Assembly: GCA_020849325.1 (NCBI GenBank)
Contig: JADLGL010000087.1
Coordinates: 1-33,183, forward strand
Source: Bauldia sp.
Lineage (GTDB): Bacteria; Pseudomonadota; Alphaproteobacteria; Rhizobiales; Kaistiaceae
Direction: 5' to 3'
DNA: 33,183 nt
This document shows positions 15,411-23,732 of this stretch, in pieces (the first letter of the stretch is position 1; every line of letters starts with the position of its first letter). The translations under genes were made by a program, and so were the position numbers. The notes under the pieces are model-generated. The model was not told the origin of the DNA, ran no database searches, and saw nothing but the letters and a program-made list of their open reading frames with translations.

Positions 15411-16159
15411 TACATGCCGTCCGGAACGAACGCGCCGGGCGGAATGTGTCCCTCGACATACGCATGATAGAGCGCGTCGAGCTGGACCCAAAGCACCTGC
15501 GTCTTGAAGATGAGCGCGTTGCAGACCGCCTCGCGCTCTGCCGGATTGTGGGAATTGGCCTTGACGAAAGACAGCGCGAACGCGGCGTCGCGCGGCGCCT
15601 GGTCGAGGCGTTTGCGGAAATAGCCCATCACGCTGTCGTCGATGAAGTCGTAGTGCTCGAGCATCCCCGAGATGCGTTCTTCGTGGATGCCGGGCGCGAA
15701 CAGCTCGGTCAGCGAGGAGGCGACGGCTTCGAGCGGCGTGCGGTCGCGCACGAAATTGACGTAGGCGTCGACGGCAAAGCGCGTCGCCGCCAGGATTCCC
15801 TGCGTCGATTCCACGTATTCCGGATCGAGCCCCAGGCCGGTCGTGAGCTTGAGCCACCGGTCGATCCCGCCCTCGCCGCCGGGAATGCCGTCATGGTCGG
15901 TGACGCGGTGGATCCATTCGCGCCGGACCTCGCGATCGCGGAAGCGCGACAGGACCACCGCATCCTTCAGCGGGATCGACGACTGATAATAGTAGCGGTT
16001 GAGCGCCCAGGCCTGGACCTGGCCCTTGTTGAGCTTCCCGCCGTGGAGAAGCTTATGGAAGGGGTGGAGGTTGTGATAGCGCGTCGCGCCGATCTCGCGC
16101 AGCCGCGCCTCGAGCTCCTCCGCCGACCGGAGTTCCTTCGGCCTCACCACGACGTTCAT
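15410..16159 (-). CDS. pqqC: pyrroloquinoline-quinone synthase PqqC
   Basis: Cofactor-less oxidase that performs the final ring closure and eight-electron oxidation yielding PQQ. The 249-residue all-helical protein has the family stretches ATRYHNLHPFHKLLHGGKL, VQAWALNRYYYQSSIPLKD, HRVTDHDGIPGGEGGIDRWL and EHYDFIDDSVMGYFRKRL, with the active-site His, Tyr and Arg residues. The ATG at 16159 overlaps the pqqB stop (ATGA), which fixes the start; the 12-residue upstream extension is inside pqqB. Translation is likely coupled to pqqB and pqqD on either side. Confidence 0.96.
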   Translation of the reverse strand: MNVVVRPKELRSAEELEARLREIGATRYHNLHPFHKLLHGGKLNKGQVQAWALNRYYYQSSIPLKDAVVLSRFRDREVRREWIHRVTDHDGIPGGEGGIDRWLKLTTGLGLDPEYVESTQGILAATRFAVDAYVNFVRDRTPLEAVASSLTELFAPGIHEERISGMLEHYDFIDDSVMGYFRKRLDQAPRDAAFALSFVKANSHNPAEREAVCNALIFKTQVLWVQLDALYHAYVEGHIPPGAFVPDGM

Positions 16160-17088
16160 AGCGTTATCTCCGTCCCGTCGGTCGGGATCTCCCATCCCGC
16201 CGCCTTCAGCTCAGCCCTTTCGGGAGAGCGCGGCAAGAGCGCCGGGTTGGAGTTGTTGATGTGGAGGAAGACTTTGCGCCCGACGCCGAGCGGCGCGAAC
16301 CGCGCCATCGTGCCGTCCTGCCCGGACATCGACATGTGGCCCATGCGCTTGCCGGTCTTGGTGCCGAGGCCCTGCGCGATCATCTCGTCGTCGCGCCACA
16401 GCGTGCCGTCGAAGAAGACGAGCGGCGCGCCGCGGACGCGTTCCGCAAGCTCGGACGTGAGGTCGGCGCAGGCGGCGAGATAGAAGAAGTGCGAGCCGTC
16501 GCGGCGGTTGCGGACATGGAGGCCGAGGGTATCGCCGGTCCTGGTGCCGAAGCCGGGACCGGTCGCTTTCTCGTCCTCGAGGTAGAGCGCGACCTTCCCG
16601 GGCAGGGCGAAGGGCGTCACCTCGATGCCCGACTCGGTCCCGTCGGGAAGGCGGAGGGAAACGGGGGTTTCGAGTTCGATCGCCTCGCGCTTCACGAAAC
16701 GCGGGTCGAGAACGTTGAAGATGCTGTTGTCGCGCAGCACCGAAAGCACCCTCTCGTGCCCGTAGACGGTGAAGGCCTGGCTTTCCCGCAGATGGAGCAA
16801 TCCGGCGACCGCATCGACGTCACCATTGGTGAGGACGACGCCCGCAATCGGGCTATGGCGCAGGCCATGGCGCGGATGCAGTTTCGGGTTGTCGGTTATC
16901 TGCTGGCGAAGGTCGGGAGCGGCGTTGACGAGAAACCAGTTCTCATTGTCGGCGCTGACAGCGACTGACGCCTGGGTCGATCTCAGTTCCGGCTGCTCGC
17001 TACGGGCGGTGCGGCAGACGGGGCAATTGCAGTTCCACTGGGGCAGTCCGCCCCCCGCCGCAGCTCCAAGGACCAGCACATGGAGCAT
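16156..17088 (-). CDS. pqqB: PQQ biosynthesis protein PqqB
   Basis: Metallo-beta-lactamase-fold oxygenase that hydroxylates the tyrosine part of the PQQ precursor. The 310-residue protein opens with LHVLVLGAAAGGGLPQWNC, then NCPVCRTAR, whose cysteines belong to a structural zinc site in the family. The hydrolase-fold metal motif appears as LTNGDVDAVAGLLHLRE, with the histidine cluster replaced as in other PqqB proteins, and FFDGTLWRDDEM and KRMGHMSMSGQDG follow. It starts 33 bases after the pqqA stop and ends in an ATGA overlap with pqqC. Confidence 0.96.
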   Translation of the reverse strand: MLHVLVLGAAAGGGLPQWNCNCPVCRTARSEQPELRSTQASVAVSADNENWFLVNAAPDLRQQITDNPKLHPRHGLRHSPIAGVVLTNGDVDAVAGLLHLRESQAFTVYGHERVLSVLRDNSIFNVLDPRFVKREAIELETPVSLRLPDGTESGIEVTPFALPGKVALYLEDEKATGPGFGTRTGDTLGLHVRNRRDGSHFFYLAACADLTSELAERVRGAPLVFFDGTLWRDDEMIAQGLGTKTGKRMGHMSMSGQDGTMARFAPLGVGRKVFLHINNSNPALLPRSPERAELKAAGWEIPTDGTEITL

Positions 17089-17121
17089 CTGTCCGATCGA
17101 AGCGCGGCGGGGGTCGTCAGA

Positions 17122-17202
17122 CTACTTGCGGGTGGCGCAAGCGTACATGTTGATTTCCATGCCGACGCAAACTTCGGCGATCTTCGGGGTCTTCCAGGAC
17201 AT
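17122..17202 (-). CDS. pqqA: PQQ precursor peptide PqqA
   Basis: A 26-residue ribosomal precursor whose Glu and Tyr side chains become PQQ. It begins MSWKTPKIAEVCVG and contains the invariant E-x3-Y as MEINMY (Glu16, Tyr20), ending ACATRK. The ATG at 17202 is chosen because GGAGG lies five bases upstream. Two further in-frame ATGs (17214, 17217) precede or overlap that ribosome site and would add four or five residues (M)MEDL. It heads the pqq operon and is followed by a 33-base gap before pqqB. A hairpin lies 27 bases upstream. Confidence 0.95.
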   Translation of the reverse strand: MSWKTPKIAEVCVGMEINMYACATRK

Positions 17203-17228
17203 GAGATCCTCCATCATGGTTTGCGGCG

Positions 17229-17250
17229 GTGGAGCCGCTCTCCGCTCCAC
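17229..17250 (-). promoter_or_regulatory. hairpin in the pqqA leader
   Basis: GTGGAGC, 8-base loop, GCTCCAC: a perfect 7-base-pair stem lying 27 to 48 bases upstream of the pqqA ATG. No T run follows it on the minus strand, so it is more likely an mRNA-stabilising or regulatory leader structure, or an operator, than a terminator. The remaining stretch 17251-17342 presumably holds the pqq promoter, but I could not identify a convincing one. Confidence 0.4.
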
Positions 17251-17342
17251 CGGCTAATCGGTGCAGCGGGGTCAACTTATGAAGCTGCCCGGCGCCGCGT
17301 CATTCTATCGCTGCCATTACGAATCCCTATGGGCCGAGAAAC

Positions 17343-17358
17343 CCAAGGCCAGCCTTGG
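17343..17358 (-). terminator. possible terminator after prolyl aminopeptidase gene
   Basis: CCAAGG, CCAG loop, CCTTGG: a 6-base-pair hairpin 43 bases past the aminopeptidase stop. On the minus strand it is followed by GTTTCTC, a weak U-rich tail. It would separate this gene from the pqq operon downstream. Confidence 0.4.
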
Positions 17359-17400
17359 CTTTTCACGAAACATCCCACCTTCGTGATCTCGGCGCGGCCG

Positions 17401-18369
17401 TCACGGCGCCGCGGCCCGCCGGTTGCGGACGGCGGTATCCCTGCTCGCGAGCTCATCGATCGCCGACCGGAGCGCGGGGGTGATTCCGGGCTCCGTCATG
17501 GCGTGTCCGGCGCCTTCCACGATGCGGACTTCGGCCTTCGGCCAGGCGGCGGCGAGGGCGAACGACGTCGCCGGCGGGCAGAGAAGGTCGTAGCGGCCCT
17601 GGACGATGATTCCCGGGATGCCCGCCAGCCGGCGTGCCCCCGCGATCAGCTGGTCCGGCCGCAGGAAGCAGTCGTTGCGGAAATAATGCGCCTCGAAGAA
17701 CGGCGTCGCCGGGAGAGTGCTCCCGGCGGTCGGCGGCGCCAGCCGCTGCCGCGCCGGCGCCGCCGCCGAGAGGACCCGCTCCGTGTCGTGCCAGCGCCAG
17801 GCGGCAGGCCGGTGGACGGCCGGGTCGGCGTCGAGGATGCGGTCGAAATAGGCGGCCAGCGGGTCCGCCCACTCCGACTTGGTCAGGCCGGCGAGGAAAT
17901 CGGCGAAAAGGTCCGGCCGCAGCCGCTTCGGGCCATCGACGAACGCCCAGTCGAGTTCAGCCCGCGTGCCGAGAAAGACGGCGCGGAGCGCGAGCCCCGT
18001 CACCCGCTCCGGATGGGCCTCGGCGTAGGCCAGCGCAAGCGTCGCCCCCCACGATCCACCAACCACGAGCCAGCGTTCGATCCCGAGCGTTTCGCGAATG
18101 CGCTCGAGGTCGGCCACGAGATGCGCGGTGGTGTTGGCGTGGAGCCGGTCCGTCGCCACGCTCCGTCCCGCGCCGCGCTGGTCGAACAGCACCGCCCGGT
18201 AGCGCTGGGGGTCGAACAGCTCGCGCTGCCCAGGCCGGCAGCCGCTGCCGGGACCGCCGTGCAAGAACACCGCCGGAAGACCGTCGGGGCGCCCGGCCTG
18301 CTCGACGTAGAGCCGATGGCCGTCGCCGACGTCGAGCATGCGGACGTCGAAAGGCACGGTCTCGGGCAC
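17401..18369 (-). CDS. pip: prolyl aminopeptidase
   Basis: Alpha/beta-hydrolase of peptidase family S33 that removes N-terminal proline from peptides in the cytoplasm. In 322 residues it shows the oxyanion-hole motif VFLHGGPGSGC, LFDQRGAGRS, the nucleophile elbow VVGGSWGATLAL (Ser in GGSWG), the acid in IVQGRYDLLCPP and the histidine in EGAGHAMTEPG. These are all typical of proline iminopeptidase rather than generic hydrolases. I chose the GTG at 18369 because CGGAG lies seven to eight bases upstream and family members start near this point; the ATG at 18414 has no ribosome site. It is divergent from the DsbA-family gene and upstream of the pqq operon on the same strand. Confidence 0.9.
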   Translation of the reverse strand: MPETVPFDVRMLDVGDGHRLYVEQAGRPDGLPAVFLHGGPGSGCRPGQRELFDPQRYRAVLFDQRGAGRSVATDRLHANTTAHLVADLERIRETLGIERWLVVGGSWGATLALAYAEAHPERVTGLALRAVFLGTRAELDWAFVDGPKRLRPDLFADFLAGLTKSEWADPLAAYFDRILDADPAVHRPAAWRWHDTERVLSAAAPARQRLAPPTAGSTLPATPFFEAHYFRNDCFLRPDQLIAGARRLAGIPGIIVQGRYDLLCPPATSFALAAAWPKAEVRIVEGAGHAMTEPGITPALRSAIDELASRDTAVRNRRAAAP

Positions 18370-18560
18370 GGCGGAACTCCGGTTGCAGCGGAACGCTAGC
18401 CAGCCGCCCGCCACGAGACAACCCGCGGGCCGGAACCGGCAGAGGCCGCGGTACCGCCGCGGCGCGCGGCGAAGACGGCCGCGGCCAAACGCCTTCGTGC
18501 GTTGCGTTGCGCCGCCGGGCGGGCCATCTAGGCCTGAAGTCTCATCGCGCGAGTGGGTCC

Positions 18561-19217
18561 ATGGCCGCCGAACCGCTTCCCATCGATGTCGTGTCCGACG
18601 TCGTCTGCCCGTGGTGCTTCATCGGGAAGCGCCGGCTCGAGGCGGCTATCGCGAGCCTGCCGGAGATTCCCGTCGCCGTCCGCTGGCGGCCGTTCCAGCT
18701 CGATCCGAGCGTCCCGCCGGGCGGGCTCGACCGCGACGAGTACATGCAGAAGAAGTTCGGCAGCCTCGGGAGCCTCGACGCGGCGCACGAACGGCTGACC
18801 GCCCTGGGCCGCGCCGAGGGAGCGCCCTACCGCTTCGACCTCATCAGGCGGAACCCCAACACCATCGACGCGCATCGCGTCGTCCGCTGGGCCGCCGATG
18901 CCGGCCAGGAGGCCGAGATCGTCGAGCGGCTGTTCACCGACTACTTCGTCAACGGCCGGGACGTCGGCGACCATCAGATCCTCGCCGACGCGGCCGAATC
19001 GGTCGGCCTCGACCGCGCGACGACGCTCACCCGCCTCGCGAGCCCGCACGACCGCGCCGCCGTCGAAGCCGAGATCGCCGCCGCGCAGCGGATCGGCGTC
19101 ACCGGCGTTCCCTGCTTCATCATCGCCCGCAAATACGGCGTGATGGGCGCGCAGACGGCGGACGTGCTCGCCAACGCCATTCGCCAGGCGGCAGCGGAAC
19201 TCTCCACCGCGGCGTGA
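18561..19217 (+). CDS. DsbA-family oxidoreductase, FrnE-like
   Basis: A 218-residue thioredoxin-fold protein of the FrnE/2-hydroxychromene-2-carboxylate isomerase group. The CPWC active site (Cys16-Cys19 in VSDVVCPWCFIGKRRL) and the cis-proline loop TGVPCFII are present, with a helical insertion between them. There is no signal peptide, so it acts in the cytoplasm, probably as a dithiol-disulfide oxidoreductase. The ATG at 18561 starts right before the first beta strand; the frame is open upstream only because of composition. The gap to the divergent pip gene (18370-18560) holds no gene; CCGCGG repeats around TACCG occur at about 18447-18463. Confidence 0.88.
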   Translation: MAAEPLPIDVVSDVVCPWCFIGKRRLEAAIASLPEIPVAVRWRPFQLDPSVPPGGLDRDEYMQKKFGSLGSLDAAHERLTALGRAEGAPYRFDLIRRNPNTIDAHRVVRWAADAGQEAEIVERLFTDYFVNGRDVGDHQILADAAESVGLDRATTLTRLASPHDRAAVEAEIAAAQRIGVTGVPCFIIARKYGVMGAQTADVLANAIRQAAAELSTAA

Positions 19218-19252
19218 CGCCTGGAGCGCGGTTCCCTGATGGGCAAGATCCT

Positions 19253-19283
19253 ATTCGAAGAACCGGCAGCCGCTTCTTCGGAT
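19253..19283. terminator. hairpin between convergent genes
   Basis: ATTCGAAGAA pairs with TTCTTCGGAT (one G-U) across an 11-base loop, in the 65-base gap between the FrnE-like gene and rppH, which converge. The right arm runs into the rppH stop. Weaker outer arms (CTGGAGCG and CGCTTCAG) suggest a longer imperfect palindrome, similar in style to the element at 2761. It could terminate both strands, though no U tract follows. Confidence 0.4.
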
Positions 19284-19804
19284 CACGCTTCAGCGCCCGT
19301 CGGCACCGCAAAGCGGCTGAACGCCGTCACGACGGCTTCATAGACCTTCCGTTTGAACGGGATGATCAGCTCCGGGAGCCGCTCGATCGGCTCCCAGCGC
19401 CACTCGACGAATTCCGGCTTCTCGCCGCCGCCGGGGTTGAGGACGTCGATCTCCGATTCCTGCCCCTCGAACAGGAACGCGACGAAGCGGATGCGCTGGC
19501 CGCGATACTTGCCGCGCCACGCTTTGCCCACCAGTTCCGCCGGCAGGTCGTATTCCATCCAGTCGTCCATCGTGCCCAGATGCATCGCCGAGCGGACATT
19601 CGTCTCCTCGAACATCTCCCGCCGCGCGGCCGCGACCAGATCCTCGTCGCCATCGATGCCGCCCTGGGGCATCTGCCACCATTTGCCGACGCCCTCGGCC
19701 TCGTTCGGCCCGTCCTTCCGCTTGCCGACGAAGACGTTGCCCTTCCGGTTGAAGAGGGTCACGCCGGCACAGGACCGGTACGGCAGGGAAGCGATGTCGA
19801 CCAT
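19283..19804 (-). CDS. rppH: RNA pyrophosphohydrolase
   Basis: Nudix hydrolase that removes pyrophosphate from triphosphorylated mRNA 5' ends, triggering decay, and may also cleave dinucleoside polyphosphates. The 173-residue protein begins MVDIASLPYRSCAGVTLFNR and has KWWQMPQGGIDGDED, the RppH/NudH hallmark. The Nudix box spans residues 48-70 (G-x5-E-x7-REMFEETNV), with Asn where the consensus has the last Gly. The ATG at 19804 overlaps the stop of the upstream deacetylase-like gene (TGATG). Last gene of the proA to rppH block. Confidence 0.93.
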   Translation of the reverse strand: MVDIASLPYRSCAGVTLFNRKGNVFVGKRKDGPNEAEGVGKWWQMPQGGIDGDEDLVAAARREMFEETNVRSAMHLGTMDDWMEYDLPAELVGKAWRGKYRGQRIRFVAFLFEGQESEIDVLNPGGGEKPEFVEWRWEPIERLPELIIPFKRKVYEAVVTAFSRFAVPTGAEA

Positions 19805-20949
19805 CACGGAACCTGGATGAGCGTAGCCTCGAGGGGATCGACGCGGAGCGCCGTCACCGGCACGATTTCAAAACCGCGCGCCAGCGCCGTTTCGGCCCAC
19901 GCGCGCACCGCCTCGATCGTATTGGGGAAGGCGCTGCCGGAGCCGATGGCGTAGCCGCGCTGCTGCGCGAGCGCCTCGAGCTGGGCAAGGCGATTGGCGA
20001 CCGCCGTCTGGTCGTCGACGGTGTCGATCACCAGATCCGCCCGCGCATAGGGAACGAGGCCGACCGAGACATCGGCGGTGACCGAGCGCGCCGAAGCGCC
20101 GTCGTCGAGGAACATCAGCCCGCGCCGGGCGAGTTCCTGCACCACCGGAGCAAGGGCGGCCGCGTCGCCGGTGAACCGGCCGCCGGCATAGGTGACGATG
20201 CCGGCATACATGTTGAACTGCGTCATCAGCCATTCGAGCCGGTCGATGTTGTCGCCGGGGGCGGCATCGACCAGCAGCGTGTGCTCGCCGGGATCGTTGG
20301 CGGGGAAATCGAACGGTTCGAACGGCACCTGGAGGAAGATCTCGTGGCCGGCCGCCCGCGCGTCGGCCGCGACCGAGCGGAGGTTGGACCCGTAGGGCGC
20401 GAGCGCCAGAGAGATCTCGGGCGGCAGCCGGTCGATCGCCTGCTGCGTGCCGGTGCGGCCGAGGCCGACGCCGCCGATGACGATGGCGATCCGCGGCCGG
20501 CCGGAGGTGCCCGTCGCCGGCAGCGGCCGGAGATAGGCATCGAGCGGGCGCAGCCCGTCCGGACCGACCCGCGGAATGGCGCCGTAATGGCCGGATTCGA
20601 GGAGCGCCGGATTGACCTCGGTCGAGAGCGCAATCGCGCCGGCCGCGCCCGCGTCGCGGATGACGACGCCCGCGCCGTTGGCGGGGAGGCCGTCGGGCGT
20701 GGTGATCGTGACGCCGGCATCGGCGCCCGCTTCCGGCGCGCGGATGACGACCTCGCCGGTCGACGGCGGCGTTTCGATGGTCGTGGTCGCCGTTTCGGCG
20801 GGCGGCGTTCCGCTCTCCCACGAGAGGATCGTCGTGACCACGGCGGCGACGAGCACGACGCCGAGCACCGTCAGGAGAACCCCGACGATGCTGATCCCGG
20901 CGATGCGGCGCGGCGGCTTGCCCCGGAGGGGTTTGGTGAGTTCGTTCAT
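19804..20949 (-). CDS. divergent polysaccharide deacetylase family protein (YibQ-like)
   Basis: A 381-residue protein anchored or exported by one N-terminal membrane segment (GISIVGVLLTVLGVVLVAAV, about 18-40). A Thr/Pro/Ala-rich linker follows, then a domain from about residue 145 (RPRIAIVIGGVGLG) to the end. Landmarks LPPEISLALAPYG, HEIFLQVPFEP and GRGLMFLDDG-type sequence (here RRGLMFLDDGAS) match the YibQ/DUF610 family. These have a deacetylase-like barrel but lack the full metal-binding triad of active deacetylases. The genes usually sit next to envC and ctpA, suggesting a cell-wall role, but the biochemical function is not established. I chose the ATG at 20949; the frame opens upstream at 21090 inside ctpA. 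Confidence 0.88.
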   Translation of the reverse strand: MNELTKPLRGKPPRRIAGISIVGVLLTVLGVVLVAAVVTTILSWESGTPPAETATTTIETPPSTGEVVIRAPEAGADAGVTITTPDGLPANGAGVVIRDAGAAGAIALSTEVNPALLESGHYGAIPRVGPDGLRPLDAYLRPLPATGTSGRPRIAIVIGGVGLGRTGTQQAIDRLPPEISLALAPYGSNLRSVAADARAAGHEIFLQVPFEPFDFPANDPGEHTLLVDAAPGDNIDRLEWLMTQFNMYAGIVTYAGGRFTGDAAALAPVVQELARRGLMFLDDGASARSVTADVSVGLVPYARADLVIDTVDDQTAVANRLAQLEALAQQRGYAIGSGSAFPNTIEAVRAWAETALARGFEIVPVTALRVDPLEATLIQVP

Positions 20950-21001
20950 CGGCACCAGGATGAAGGCCGGCGCTCCGAGCGCCGGCCCTGATCGTGCTTC
21001 C

Positions 21002-22372
21002 CTACGGGTTCGCCGGCGCGGGCACCGGCGCCGGAGCGGGCGTGACGGCCGCGCCGTTCGCCGGGAACGCAGCGTTCTGCTCTTCGCCACGGAGGAGCCG
21101 AAGCGCGAACTGGAGCTGCGTGTCGTCGTCGGGATTGGCCGGCACGAAGGAGAGCGAAGCCTGACGTTCGGCGGCGCCGTTCTCGATCGTGAGATGGCCG
21201 GGGAGCGTCGCCTCGGCGAGCGCCGGAAGTTCGGCGACGCGCGCGGCGAGTTCCGGCGGCAGCACCTGCTCGACGAGGATGTCGGGCTCGATGCCGACGG
21301 CCTGGATCGAGCGGCCCGACGGCGTGTAGTACCGCGCCGTGGTCAGGCGGAGCGCGCCGTCGCCCGGCGTGAGCGGGATGATGGTCTGCACCGAGCCCTT
21401 GCCGAAGGACAGCGTGCCGATGATGGTCGCGCGGTGCTGATCCTGCAGCGCGCCCGCCACGATCTCCGACGCCGACGCCGAGCCGCCATTGACGAGCACG
21501 ATCATCGGCACGCCATCGAGGATGTCGCCGGGGCGGGCATTGTAGCGGCGCGTGTCCTGCGGGCTGCGGCCGCGCGTCGACAGCACCTCGCCCTGCTCGA
21601 TGAAGGCGTCGGCCACGTTGACCGACTGGTCGAGGAGGCCGCCCGGATTGCTGCGGAGATCGAGGATGAAGCCCTGGAGGTTCTCCGGGCCGATCTCGGT
21701 GCGGAGCCGCAGGATGGTGTCCTGCATGTCCTGGGTGGTGGTCTCGCTGAACTGCTTGAGCCTGACGTAGCCGACGTTTCCGAACGCCTGGCCGCGGACC
21801 GTCTGGTCGCGGATGAGCTCGCGGACCATCGGTACGTCGAACGGCTCGACGCCTTCGCGGAAGATGGTGAGCGTGATCGGCGTGTTCGGCTCGCCGCGCA
21901 TCAGGTCGACGGCCTCGTTGAGCGTGAGGCCCTCGATCGATGCGCCGTCGATGCCGATGATCCTGTCGCCCGCGAGGATGCCGGCCCGGGCGGCGGGCGT
22001 GTCGTCGATCGGCGAGACGACCGTGACGACGCCGTTCTCCTGCGTCACCTCGATGCCGAGGCCGCCGAATTCGCCGCGCGTGGTGAACTGCATCTCCATG
22101 AACGCGTCGGGCGGCAGGTACGACGAATGCGGGTCGAGCGACTGCACCATTCCGGCGATCGCGGCCTGGATCAGCGTCGCCTCGTCGACCTCATCGACAT
22201 AGTCGGCGAGGATGCGCTCGAAGATCTCGCCGAACAGGTTGAGCTGCCGGTAGGTCTCGGACGATTGCGCCTGCGCGGGCGTGCCGGCGAACAGGGACTG
22301 GCGCGACAGGCCGAGAAGGGCCGCCGCAACGAAGATCGCCCCTGCGATGAGGTAGGTCGCCTTGCGAGACAT
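21002..22372 (-). CDS. ctpA: S41-family C-terminal processing peptidase
   Basis: Periplasmic serine protease of the CtpA/Prc type, which trims envelope proteins and in other bacteria controls peptidoglycan hydrolases. The 456 residues start with a signal peptide (KATYLIAGAIFVAAALLGL, ending near AQAQ). A helical region with QSLDPHSSYLPP follows, then a PDZ domain at about 95-180 (GGLGIEVTQENGVVTVV) and the protease domain. The catalytic Ser-Lys pair lies in NGGSASASEIVAGAL and SFGKGSVQT. The Pro/Ala-rich C-terminus is low complexity. It starts 13 bases after the envC stop, with GAAGG eight bases before its ATG, and belongs with envC in one operon. Confidence 0.94.
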   Translation of the reverse strand: MSRKATYLIAGAIFVAAALLGLSRQSLFAGTPAQAQSSETYRQLNLFGEIFERILADYVDEVDEATLIQAAIAGMVQSLDPHSSYLPPDAFMEMQFTTRGEFGGLGIEVTQENGVVTVVSPIDDTPAARAGILAGDRIIGIDGASIEGLTLNEAVDLMRGEPNTPITLTIFREGVEPFDVPMVRELIRDQTVRGQAFGNVGYVRLKQFSETTTQDMQDTILRLRTEIGPENLQGFILDLRSNPGGLLDQSVNVADAFIEQGEVLSTRGRSPQDTRRYNARPGDILDGVPMIVLVNGGSASASEIVAGALQDQHRATIIGTLSFGKGSVQTIIPLTPGDGALRLTTARYYTPSGRSIQAVGIEPDILVEQVLPPELAARVAELPALAEATLPGHLTIENGAAERQASLSFVPANPDDDTQLQFALRLLRGEEQNAAFPANGAAVTPAPAPVPAPANP

Positions 22373-22387
22373 CCACGAACCTTCTTG

Positions 22388-23722
22388 TCAGTACGGGTCG
22401 GCCCACCACGGGCCAGGATCGATCGATTCCCCGTCCTTGCTGAATTCCACGTAGAGCAGGGGTCGGGCGGCTCCCATTGCTGCCCCCGCAGCGCCCGCAA
22501 CCTGCACGGCATTCATCGCCGCTACCGGCTCGCCCGCGAGGACGAACTGGCCATACTGCACGTCGATGCGTTCCATGCCAGACAGGAGGATAAGGTATCC
22601 GTCGCCGGCATTGATAATCAAGAGATTGCCATAGGACCGATAGGGGCCGGCGAATTCGATCCATCCATCTGCGGGTGCGGCGACGCGGGCGCCGGCGCGC
22701 GTGGCGATGGTCATGCCCTGCGCGATGCCGCCGAAACCGTCCTCCGCGCCGAAGGCGGTGACGAGTTCGCCGCTTGCCGTCCGCGGCAGACGGCCGCGAA
22801 GCGTCTGGAAGGCGACCGACGGCTCGATGCGGTCGGCCGGGTCGAGAATGACCGGCGGGCCGGGCTCGATCGGCGCGAAGGCGAGCTCGGTTCCCGCCGC
22901 CGGACGGTTGGCGGCCGCGACCGCCGCAATCAGTTCCCCGAGAGTCTGCGCCTGGGCAGCGAGCGTGCCTGCCCGCGCCTGCTCGGCGGCGAGCGTCTCT
23001 CCGGTCTGGTTGAGGCTGCGCTGCCGCTCGGCGACGAGGAGCCCGAGCCGCTCGCCCTCGTCGGCGAGGTCGGTGGCGGCGGCGACGAGCCGGTCGCGTT
23101 CGGCCGCCTGCTCCGCCCGCAGCGCGACGAGCCTCTCGATGTCGGCGACGAGGGCTTCGGCTTCGCCCCGTAGCTCCGGCACCACCGCGCCGAGGAGAAT
23201 CGCGCTCCGGACGGCCGCGAGCGCATCGCCGGGCTGGACCACGATCGCCGGCGGCGGCGCGCGGCCCATCCGCTGCAGCACGGCCAGCACCTCGGCGAGG
23301 ACGTCCCGGCGCGCCGCGAGCGACTGGCGGAGGCGATCTTCGTCGGCGAGGAGCACGGCCATGCGCTGCTCGGCCTCGTCGATCCGGGTCTCGAGGTCCT
23401 GGACGCGGCGGTTGGTTTCGACGAGGGCGTCGGCGATGCCGGCACGGTCCTGGTCGAGCGCGGCGATCTCGGCCGCGAGTTCACGCTGGCGCTCGGCGGT
23501 GACGGCAATCTCGGCGGTGATCGCCTGGAGCTCGGCGCGCCACTGGGCTTCGCCGGGCGTCTCGGCCGGCGCCTGCGCCCGCGCCGGAATGCCCAGCGCC
23601 GACGCAAGGAGCGTCGCGGCAAGGGCGGAGCGGAGGAGGCGCCTCATGCGGAGCGAAAGCCTCTGGCGTCGGCGGAACGATCCGGCGGCGCGGTGTTTGG
23701 CCGGCGATTGCGGCGTCGTCAC
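22388..23722 (-). CDS. envC: murein hydrolase activator EnvC family protein
   Basis: Periplasmic coiled-coil protein with a degenerate LytM/M23 domain that activates amidases during cell division. After the signal peptide (LLRSALAATLLASALG, cut near ARAQ) comes a long heptad-rich coiled coil at about residues 60-285, and the LytM domain at about 325-444 (GDGYLILLSGMERIDVQ). The histidines of active M23 peptidases are missing: the HxH region reads LLYVEF. This fits an activator rather than an enzyme. The GTG at 23722 has GAGG eight bases upstream, overlapping the rlmH stop. The ATG at 23647 starts the signal peptide directly and is the alternative. Confidence 0.88.
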   Translation of the reverse strand: MTTPQSPAKHRAAGSFRRRQRLSLRMRRLLRSALAATLLASALGIPARAQAPAETPGEAQWRAELQAITAEIAVTAERQRELAAEIAALDQDRAGIADALVETNRRVQDLETRIDEAEQRMAVLLADEDRLRQSLAARRDVLAEVLAVLQRMGRAPPPAIVVQPGDALAAVRSAILLGAVVPELRGEAEALVADIERLVALRAEQAAERDRLVAAATDLADEGERLGLLVAERQRSLNQTGETLAAEQARAGTLAAQAQTLGELIAAVAAANRPAAGTELAFAPIEPGPPVILDPADRIEPSVAFQTLRGRLPRTASGELVTAFGAEDGFGGIAQGMTIATRAGARVAAPADGWIEFAGPYRSYGNLLIINAGDGYLILLSGMERIDVQYGQFVLAGEPVAAMNAVQVAGAAGAAMGAARPLLYVEFSKDGESIDPGPWWADPY

Positions 23723-23732
23723 GACGCCCGCC

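Noticed and set aside
22388-23722. EnvC-like protein as an active M23 endopeptidase
   Set aside because: The zinc-binding histidines are absent in the LytM domain, so it is called an activator.
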